Assembly (NCBI GenBank): GCA_900316975.1
Contig: ONFA01000014.1
Coordinates: 47,163 to 111,162 of the forward strand
Direction: 5' to 3'
DNA from: an uncultured Prevotellaceae bacterium
GTDB lineage: Bacteria; Bacteroidota; Bacteroidia; Bacteroidales; Bacteroidaceae
DNA: 64,000 nucleotides
The stretch's first letter is position 1. Each line of letters starts with the position of its first letter. The notes below the pieces were generated by a model. It was not told where the DNA came from, searched no databases, and was given only the letters and a program-made list of their open reading frames with translations. Of the stretch, positions 58,682 to 64,000 are shown in pieces. The translations under genes were made by a program, and so were the position numbers.

Positions 58682-58921
58682 ATGCTCTCCTCCCTCTTCT
58701 CATATATCCTTCTGCTCCCCATCTATTTCTATAGGGCATGCATTTCGCCACTGTTGCCACCAACGTGTCGATTCACTCCCACCTGCTCCCAGTATGCGAT
58801 TGATGCCATCAAGAAGCATGGACCTTTCAAAGGTTTCTATCTCGCTTGTCGTCGCATCCTGCGATGTCATCCGTGGGGAGGTTGTGGCTACGACCCTGTA
58901 CCCGAACAATTTCATTGGTGA
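58682..58921 (+). CDS. yidD: Membrane protein insertion efficiency factor YidD
   Basis: A 79-residue peripheral inner-membrane protein that assists YidC-dependent insertion. An amphipathic/hydrophobic start ([22 protein letters not shown]) is followed by the conserved [23 protein letters not shown] and [18 protein letters not shown], including the four conserved cysteines. It is separated from rnpA by 73 bp and followed 7 bp later by tatD. Confidence 0.95.
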   Translation: MLSSLFSYILLLPIYFYRACISPLLPPTCRFTPTCSQYAIDAIKKHGPFKGFYLACRRILRCHPWGGCGYDPVPEQFHW

Positions 58922-58928
58922 ACTCCCC

Positions 58929-59600
58929 ATGTTCGATTTCCATACATATTATATAAAAGAGGAATCCTGTCTGCTCAATGTGGACATGGAAAACCTGTTG
59001 CCCTCCTATCCTAAACACGTCAAACTTTCGGTAGGCTTACACCCGTGGAACGTGTCGGAAACATGGCAAGAAACGGTTGCATCCATTCGAAAGGTGGCAA
59101 GCAGAGACGACGTGTGGGCAATAGGTGAGTGTGGTTTGGATAAAGTGCATGGCGAGCCACACCCTTTGCAGATGGAAGTGCAGATGGCAGCCTTTCGTGC
59201 CCAGATAGCCATTGCCGAGGAAGTGCAGAAGCCAATGGTCATTCATTGTGTCAGAGCCTTCGATGAGTTGCTGATGCTTCGTCGCGAACTCGAAGCCTCC
59301 TGCAAGAGAGAGGATAGAGAACCCCAACCTTGGGTCATTCATGGCTTTCGTGGTAAACCCGAACAGGCAAAACAAATGATGACCAAAGGATTTTTTCTCT
59401 CCTTTGGCCATCACTGCAATATAGAAACGTTACGTTGGGTCTTTACTTCTTCCCGTCCTTTCTATCTCGAAACGGACGACCTTCACCTTTCTGTCCGTCA
59501 AATTTACGAGCAGGCCGCCCATCATCTCGGCGTGGACGTCTCTCGTCTCGTTCACCTCTGCGACCCTCGAAAGACCCTCTTCTCTCACCAAAATCCTTAG
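58929..59600 (+). CDS. tatD: TatD family metal-dependent hydrolase
   Basis: A 223-residue TIM-barrel hydrolase; family members act as 3'-5' DNases. Conserved ligand motifs: WAIGECGLDK (Glu), VIHCVRA (His), VIHGFRGK (His), and YLETDD (Asp). The N-terminal metal motif normally reads HxH in this short Bacteroidetes type. Here it is FDFHTYY, so the second His is a Tyr. The start is ATG 58929 (MFDFHTYY); the frame is open further upstream through yidD but that part is meaningless. The last 158 bp overlap the 3' end of the convergent rlmL-like gene, and both readings look like real protein. Confidence 0.87.
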   Translation: MFDFHTYYIKEESCLLNVDMENLLPSYPKHVKLSVGLHPWNVSETWQETVASIRKVASRDDVWAIGECGLDKVHGEPHPLQMEVQMAAFRAQIAIAEEVQKPMVIHCVRAFDELLMLRRELEASCKREDREPQPWVIHGFRGKPEQAKQMMTKGFFLSFGHHCNIETLRWVFTSSRPFYLETDDLHLSVRQIYEQAAHHLGVDVSRLVHLCDPRKTLFSHQNP

Positions 59601-61185
59601 TGCCCTTGCCGGCAAAGAACGATTTGCGAGCCTCTTGGCGCGATTCACGGTCGGTGAAGCGTTCCCGCTGTTCTCCGTCCCTGTTGCCTCGTTCAAATCG
59701 GCTATCACCTCGTTCATCTCTCTTTTTGCCCTTGTTGGCACGAATCGTGCGGTCACCCCACTTGCCCAAGTGACGGTTGATGATTTCAGCCTCCTCTTCA
59801 TCTTCAGCCTCAAACAATTTCCAGCGGCTGTCTTTGCCCCACTTTCTATCCTTCTCCTCCTCGTAGGGGAGTTCCTTGGCAGATCTGTCTCTATCCTTGA
59901 AAGGCTTCGATTTGAAGTAGTGTTCTTCATCGTTGGTCTGTCGGCGGTCGTCCCATTCGCCATCCTCGTTCTTCTTGTGAGGTTTGAATTTCAAGTTGCG
60001 GCGACGTTCCTCGTCCGTCTTGATGTCCAGACCTTCCTCACGGCGTTCCTTCAGTTTGCCGTCAAAAATTTGGTATTTGCGGAACTCGCACTCCAACGAA
60101 CCGTTGAACAATGCATATTTGGTGGAAGGACGGAAACCAATCTTGTCAAACAATTCCTCATGGTGTGAAATAATCCATGCATCGTTGCCCACAAAGTTGC
60201 GTTTCAGATTCTTTCCGATGGTCTCGTAGAGGTCGAAGATGTCATCAGTCGTGATGCGGTCGCCATAAGGCGGATTTGTAATCATGATGGCCTTGTCAAG
60301 CGGCTGCTCAAACTCGTAGAAGTCACGCTGTTCCACACTCACAATGTCCTTCACGCCGGCGTTCAGCACATTGTTGGTGGCAATCTGCACCACCTGCCGG
60401 TTGATGTCGTAGCCATAAATCTTGTGGTCGAACTCCCGTTCCTGACTGTCATCGTTATAGATGCGGTCAAACAAGTCAGCATCAAAGTCCTTCCATTTTT
60501 CGAAGGCATACTCCTTGCGGAACACCCCAGGATACACATTCTGTGCAATCAGTGCCGCCTCAATCAAGATTGTACCTGAACCACAGAAGGGGTCAATCAG
60601 GTCACACTCGCCATCCCATCCTGTCAGCATGATGAGTCCAGCCGCCAGCACCTCGTTCAGTGGTGCCTGCACCGTGGCAGTCTTGTAGCCACGCTGATGC
60701 AGACTCTCGCCCGACGAGTCGAGGGCGATGGTCACCTCGTCTTCGGCTATGTGTACATGGATGCGGAGGTCTGGATTGCTGATGACCACATTCGGACGGT
60801 CACCGCCCGATTTTTCACGCCAATAGTCGGCAATGGCATCCTTCACACGGTAAGCCACAAACTTTGAGTGGCGGAAATTCTCGCTGAAGATGACCGAATC
60901 GACCAAGAACGTGCTCTTCACGTCCATATACTTCTCCCAGTCTATCTTCTTGGCTTCCTCATACACCTCATCGGCATCTTTCGCCTTAAACTCTTTGATG
61001 GGTTTCAACACCTTCACGGCAGTGCGTGTGCAGAAATTTGCCTTGTAGAGCATTTCCTTGTCGCCTGTGAACGCCACCATTCTCCTGCCAATCTCGACGT
61101 TGTTGGCACCCAGATTGATGAGTTCCTTTGCAAGCACCTCCTCCAATCCTTGGAAGGTCTTTGCGATTATCTTGAATTCTGTCAT
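59443..61185 (-). CDS. THUMP-domain rRNA methyltransferase (RlmL/RlmK-N type) with long charged tail
   Basis: A 580-residue protein predicted to methylate a guanine N2 in 23S rRNA (RlmL-like, G2445 type). The N-terminal THUMP domain (FKIIAKTFQGLEEVLAKELINLGA and onward) leads to the methyltransferase with LIDPFCGSGTILIEAALIA and NPPYGDRI. After about residue 385 a low-complexity tail rich in Arg, Asp, Glu and Gly (ERRGSFEGRRGERDERRPRR) runs to the end, which is common in Bacteroidales. The start ATG at 61185 (MTEFKII) is chosen over an upstream ATG whose product is unlike the family. The tail overlaps tatD. Confidence 0.88.
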   Translation of the reverse strand: MTEFKIIAKTFQGLEEVLAKELINLGANNVEIGRRMVAFTGDKEMLYKANFCTRTAVKVLKPIKEFKAKDADEVYEEAKKIDWEKYMDVKSTFLVDSVIFSENFRHSKFVAYRVKDAIADYWREKSGGDRPNVVISNPDLRIHVHIAEDEVTIALDSSGESLHQRGYKTATVQAPLNEVLAAGLIMLTGWDGECDLIDPFCGSGTILIEAALIAQNVYPGVFRKEYAFEKWKDFDADLFDRIYNDDSQEREFDHKIYGYDINRQVVQIATNNVLNAGVKDIVSVEQRDFYEFEQPLDKAIMITNPPYGDRITTDDIFDLYETIGKNLKRNFVGNDAWIISHHEELFDKIGFRPSTKYALFNGSLECEFRKYQIFDGKLKERREEGLDIKTDEERRRNLKFKPHKKNEDGEWDDRRQTNDEEHYFKSKPFKDRDRSAKELPYEEEKDRKWGKDSRWKLFEAEDEEEAEIINRHLGKWGDRTIRANKGKKRDERGDSRFERGNRDGEQRERFTDRESRQEARKSFFAGKGTKDFGERRGSFEGRRGERDERRPRRDDGRPARKFDGQKGEGRPFRDRKDGKK

Positions 61186-61192
61186 ACTTCTC

Positions 61193-62152
61193 CTAATTAT
61201 TGCTTTTTGCCTGCGTAACAACTCCGCCCAGCGCGTGGGCTGGCTGTGTGATGCTTGCCCCTGCTGGCACATCCTTCGTCACCCAGATGTTGCCACCAAT
61301 TACGGCACCCTTGCCGATGGTGATTCTGCCCAAGATAGATGCGTTGGAATAGACAATCACATCATCCTCCAAGATAGGATGGCGTGGAATGCCTTTGATG
61401 GGGTTGCCATCCTCATCCAATGGGAAACTCTTCGCTCCCAACGTCACACCCTGATAGAGTTTCACATTGTTGCCAATGATGCTCGTCTCGCCAATCACCA
61501 CACCTGTGCCGTGGTCAATGGTGAAATACTCGCCGATTGTGGCACCCGGATGGATGTCAATGCCCGTTTCCGAATGTGCCATCTCCGTCAGCATGCGCGG
61601 AATGAGCGGCACGTCAAGATTCCAAAGTTCATGGGCGATGCGATACACCGTCAGTTCCTTGATGACAGGGTAGCAACTGATGATTTCTCCGTAGTTCTTC
61701 GCAGCAGGGTCGCCATTGAAGGCAGCCACCACATCCGTAGCCAGCACTCGTCTCAGTTCCGGAAGTTGGTTGATGAACTTCACCGCACGTTCTTCAGCCA
61801 TGCGGTGCATCTCCACATTGATGGTGTTCTGGTTGTAGGCGGCAAAAACTGCCGTGCCTTGCTCAAAGTTCGAGAAAGACAATCCTGCTTGGATTTGTGT
61901 CACCAGCAACGAATAGAGTTGTTCCGTGTCCACTCCAAGACGGTACTTCAGCGTGTTTGTGTCGATGCACGAACGACCATAATATCCCGGAAAGATAATT
62001 TCTCGGGTCAAGTCGATAATCTGTTGTAACACTTCGCCCGAAGGCAGTGGCACACCGTCGTTGTGCTCATGATAGAGATCCTTGTACGATTCTGGCCGTG
62101 CCAGTTCTTCGACGGTTCGTGTCAAGGTGTCAGCAAGAGTCTTCGCGCTCAT
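61193..62152 (-). CDS. cysE: Serine O-acetyltransferase
   Basis: Acetylates L-serine with acetyl-CoA, the first step to cysteine. 319 residues. A helical N-terminal part is followed by the left-handed beta-helix of hexapeptide repeats (DIHPGATIGEYFTIDHGTGVVIGETSIIGNNVKLYQGVTLGA). The catalytic Asp-His pair lies in IDHGTG. The loop SFPLDEDGNPIKGIPRHP marks the EpsC-like type with a long N-terminal segment. The start at 62152 lies 27 bp after a -7 box; the frame is open to 62278 but that stretch is repeat DNA. The rlmL-like gene begins 8 bp after its stop, so the two are likely co-transcribed. Confidence 0.93.
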   Translation of the reverse strand: MSAKTLADTLTRTVEELARPESYKDLYHEHNDGVPLPSGEVLQQIIDLTREIIFPGYYGRSCIDTNTLKYRLGVDTEQLYSLLVTQIQAGLSFSNFEQGTAVFAAYNQNTINVEMHRMAEERAVKFINQLPELRRVLATDVVAAFNGDPAAKNYGEIISCYPVIKELTVYRIAHELWNLDVPLIPRMLTEMAHSETGIDIHPGATIGEYFTIDHGTGVVIGETSIIGNNVKLYQGVTLGAKSFPLDEDGNPIKGIPRHPILEDDVIVYSNASILGRITIGKGAVIGGNIWVTKDVPAGASITQPAHALGGVVTQAKSNN

Positions 62153-62178
62153 TTCTTTTGTTATATATAACTTTTGTG

Positions 62179-62186
62179 CAAAGGTA
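62179..62186 (-). promoter_or_regulatory. -7 box for cysE
   Basis: The complement reads TACCTTTG, 27 bp before the cysE ATG. The expected -33 position falls in the family A hairpin repeat. Confidence 0.55.
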
Positions 62187-62195
62187 AGCATTTTG

Positions 62196-62293
62196 AGTGA
62201 AAAGTGAAGAGTGAAAAGTGAAAAATCTAAATTACTCGCCATTCGGATTGTCAGTAACTTAGATTTTTCACTTTTCACTCTTCACTTTTCACT
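62196..62293. repeat. Intergenic hairpin repeat, family A copy 2
   Basis: 40-bp arms at 62196-62235 and 62254-62293 match at 39 of 40 positions when inverted, with an 18-bp loop. Arms are built from AGTGAAAAGTGAAGAGTGAA and an AAAATCTAAATTAC end. It lies between the divergent cysE and purD promoters. Confidence 0.85.
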
Positions 62294-62302
62294 TTATTTC
62301 CC

Positions 62303-62310
62303 TACCTTTG
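62303..62310 (+). promoter_or_regulatory. -7 box for purD
   Basis: TACCTTTG fits the consensus. The start codon is 232 bp away because a MITE was inserted just downstream; without it the distance would be about 50 bp. Confidence 0.55.
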
Positions 62311-62319
62311 TAACGAAAT

Positions 62320-62493
62320 TGTAACTATTCAGCGAAAGAACTTCAACTTGCTTTTTCTGAAACTAATATGAATAATTAGAATAATTTTGACCACTAATGT
62401 CCTATTTATTAAAATTGATGGATAAAATTATTCAAATTATTGCAATTTGTTTCTTAAAATCCACCACCAAGGGTGATTCGCTGAATAGTTACA
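62320..62493. mobile_element. MITE, 174 bp, with 17-bp terminal inverted repeats and 6-bp target duplication
   Basis: Ends TGTAACTATTCAGCGAA (62320-62336) and TTCGCTGAATAGTTACA (62477-62493) are perfect inverted copies. CGAAAT occurs directly on both sides (62314-62319 and 62494-62499). The core is A/T-rich and codes for nothing. It sits in the purD leader. Confidence 0.85.
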
Positions 62494-62541
62494 CGAAATG
62501 ATTAAGTTGTAAATACCAAATTGTAAATAGTAAAATTGTAA

Positions 62542-63843
62542 ATGAAAATACTCTTACTTGGAAGCGGCGGCAGAGAGCACGCCTTGGCTTGGAAGATTGC
62601 CCAGAGCCAAAAAATCGAGAAATTGTTTATTGCACCTGGCAATGCAGGTACCACTTCAGTCGGTGAAAACGTGCCCCTGAAGGCAGATGACTTCGAGGGT
62701 ATAAAGGCCTTCGTTGTGGCAAATGCAGTCGATATGGTCGTCGTGGGTCCCGAAGACCCCCTTGTGAAGGGAGTCTATGACTTCTTCAAGCAAGATGCCC
62801 AATTGAAGGACATCCCCGTCATTGGTCCTTCCAAGGCGGGAGCCGTGCTCGAAGGCAGCAAAGACTTCGCCAAGGGCTTCATGCAGCGTCATGGCATCCC
62901 CACGGCAGCCTACCGTTCCTTCAACGGCACCAACATCGAAGAGGGCATCGCCTTCCTCGAAACTCTCCAGCCCCCCTATGTGCTCAAGGCAGACGGTCTT
63001 TGTGCCGGCAAGGGAGTGCTCATCGTGCCTACCCTTGAAGAAGCCAAGAAAGAGTTCCGTGGCATGCTCGACGGCATGTTTGGCCAGGCCAGTGCCACCG
63101 TCGTCATCGAAGAGTTCCTCTCAGGCATCGAATGCTCCGTCTTCGTGCTCACCGACGGCAAGCACTACAAGATACTTCCCGAAGCCAAAGACTATAAGCG
63201 CATCGGCGAAGGCGACACAGGGCTTAATACAGGTGGTATGGGCAGCGTTTCTCCCGTTCCTTTTGCTGACAAGGAGTGGATGCAGAAAGTCGAAGAGCGC
63301 ATCGTTCGTCCCACTGTCGAAGGCTTGGCAGCTGAAGGCATTGACTACAAAGGCTTCATCTTCCTCGGACTCATCAAGGTGGACCGTGACTATGCCTATG
63401 CCAAGGCCGGTGATCCCGTGGTCATCGAGTACAATGTCCGCATGGGCGACCCCGAGACCGAAACTGTCATGCTTCGCATCAAGAGCGACCTCGTTGATCT
63501 CCTCGAAGGAGTGGCAACAGGCGACCTCGACACCCGCACCCTTGAGTTCGACCCCCGCAGTGCCGTCTGCGTCATGATGGTCAGCGGAGGCTATCCTCAA
63601 GCCTACCAGAAAGGTTTCCCCATCACTGGCATTGATGACGTTCAAGGTTCTGTCGTCTTCCATGCTGGTACAGCCCTCAAAGACGGGCAGGTGGTCACCG
63701 CCGGTGGACGCGTCATCGCCGTCTCCTCCTATGGCGAAACCCAACAGGAAGCCCTCGTCAAGTCCTTCACCGAAGCCGGAAAAATCCACTTCGAAGGCAA
63801 ATACTTCCGTCGTGACATCGGACAAGACCTGCTGAAGGCATAA
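62542..63843 (+). CDS. purD: Phosphoribosylamine-glycine ligase
   Basis: ATP-grasp enzyme that makes glycinamide ribonucleotide, the second step of de novo purine synthesis. 433 residues, normal length. Starts [34 protein letters not shown], the [14 protein letters not shown] block and [11 protein letters not shown] are diagnostic. The C-terminal GHKL-independent small domain ([13 protein letters not shown], then [23 protein letters not shown]) is complete. The ATG is preceded by the AT-rich TTGTAAATAGTAAAATTG repeat motif found before other starts in the window. A strong hairpin follows the stop. Confidence 0.96.
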   Translation: MKILLLGSGGREHALAWKIAQSQKIEKLFIAPGNAGTTSVGENVPLKADDFEGIKAFVVANAVDMVVVGPEDPLVKGVYDFFKQDAQLKDIPVIGPSKAGAVLEGSKDFAKGFMQRHGIPTAAYRSFNGTNIEEGIAFLETLQPPYVLKADGLCAGKGVLIVPTLEEAKKEFRGMLDGMFGQASATVVIEEFLSGIECSVFVLTDGKHYKILPEAKDYKRIGEGDTGLNTGGMGSVSPVPFADKEWMQKVEERIVRPTVEGLAAEGIDYKGFIFLGLIKVDRDYAYAKAGDPVVIEYNVRMGDPETETVMLRIKSDLVDLLEGVATGDLDTRTLEFDPRSAVCVMMVSGGYPQAYQKGFPITGIDDVQGSVVFHAGTALKDGQVVTAGGRVIAVSSYGETQQEALVKSFTEAGKIHFEGKYFRRDIGQDLLKA

Positions 63844-63860
63844 ATAAACCAACAATAATT

Positions 63861-63897
63861 GAAAAGTCTAAACAAATCGCAAATGTTTAGACTTTTC
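63861..63897 (+). terminator. Intrinsic-type terminator of purD
   Basis: GAAAAGTCTAAACA (63861-63874) and TGTTTAGACTTTTC (63884-63897) form a perfect 14-bp stem with a 9-nt loop, 18 bp after the stop, with T-rich sequence on the 3' side. After this, 63905-64000 hold a dispersed repeat-like stretch (AATTCGTGGTTAATTGG; CGAGCTAAAGGTTCG at 63970-63984) and no gene. Confidence 0.75.
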
Positions 63898-64000
63898 TAA
63901 TTTAACGTGAATTCGACGAAAACTACAAATAATTAAATTCATGAAAAATTCGTGGTTAATTGGCTACGCCGAGCTAAAGGTTCGTGTTTATTGGGGACAT

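Overview
The window looks like a chromosomal segment of a Bacteroidales bacterium, most likely a member of the Prevotellaceae. The evidence is the set of Bacteroidetes-type promoters (TTTG, 19-20 bp, TAnnTTTG), an Mfa/Fim-type fimbrial locus of lipoproteins, a type IX secretion (T9SS) C-terminal sorting domain, an S46 dipeptidyl-peptidase, DUF3575, DUF4271 and DUF5106 proteins, and gene-start-adjacent repeats familiar from Prevotella. Species cannot be fixed from sequence alone.

Layout. 1-3113 (minus strand): the 5' part of uvrC, then apt and mnmG, with two perfect parS-like 16-mers in opposite orientation on either side of apt. This suggests the chromosome-partitioning zone near the replication origin. 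3114-9404: an accessory patch with a small HTH regulator, a 1087-residue fused nuclease-methyltransferase restriction enzyme, an AlbA_2/Schlafen-like ATP-binding protein and the remnant of a second AlbA_2 gene. 9836-20218: housekeeping genes, many with 4-bp ATGA overlaps: a THUMP-like methyltransferase carrying two in-frame palindromic elements, a U32 tRNA-hydroxylation-type protein, ruvB, topA, aroK, speA and a flippase. 20278-22395: a DPP7-type S46 peptidase. 22725-22874 (minus): a 49-residue proline-rich lipoprotein.

23413-53704 is one same-strand block of 30 kb that I read as a fimbrial/adhesin operon. It encodes a DUF3575-OmpA-like protein, two Mfa1-type fimbrillins, an Mfa2/FimB-type anchor, a third fimbrillin and a further lipoprotein. 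These are followed by a 3881-residue T9SS-exported protein built from more than 30 V(Y/F)GGG repeats plus a second repeat type. The last member is a second giant VYGGG protein that is now split into three reading frames by two lesions. The genes would together build a surface fibre with very large accessory or tip proteins.

53751-63843: a DUF5106/thioredoxin-like protein whose signal peptide is written in a dispersed repeat, metK, a DUF4271-hemD-rnpA-yidD-tatD run, then rlmL-like and cysE on the minus strand, and purD. rlmL and tatD overlap convergently by 158 bp. A 174-bp MITE with 17-bp inverted ends and a 6-bp target duplication sits in the purD leader. Several other dispersed repeats fill the intergenic spaces.
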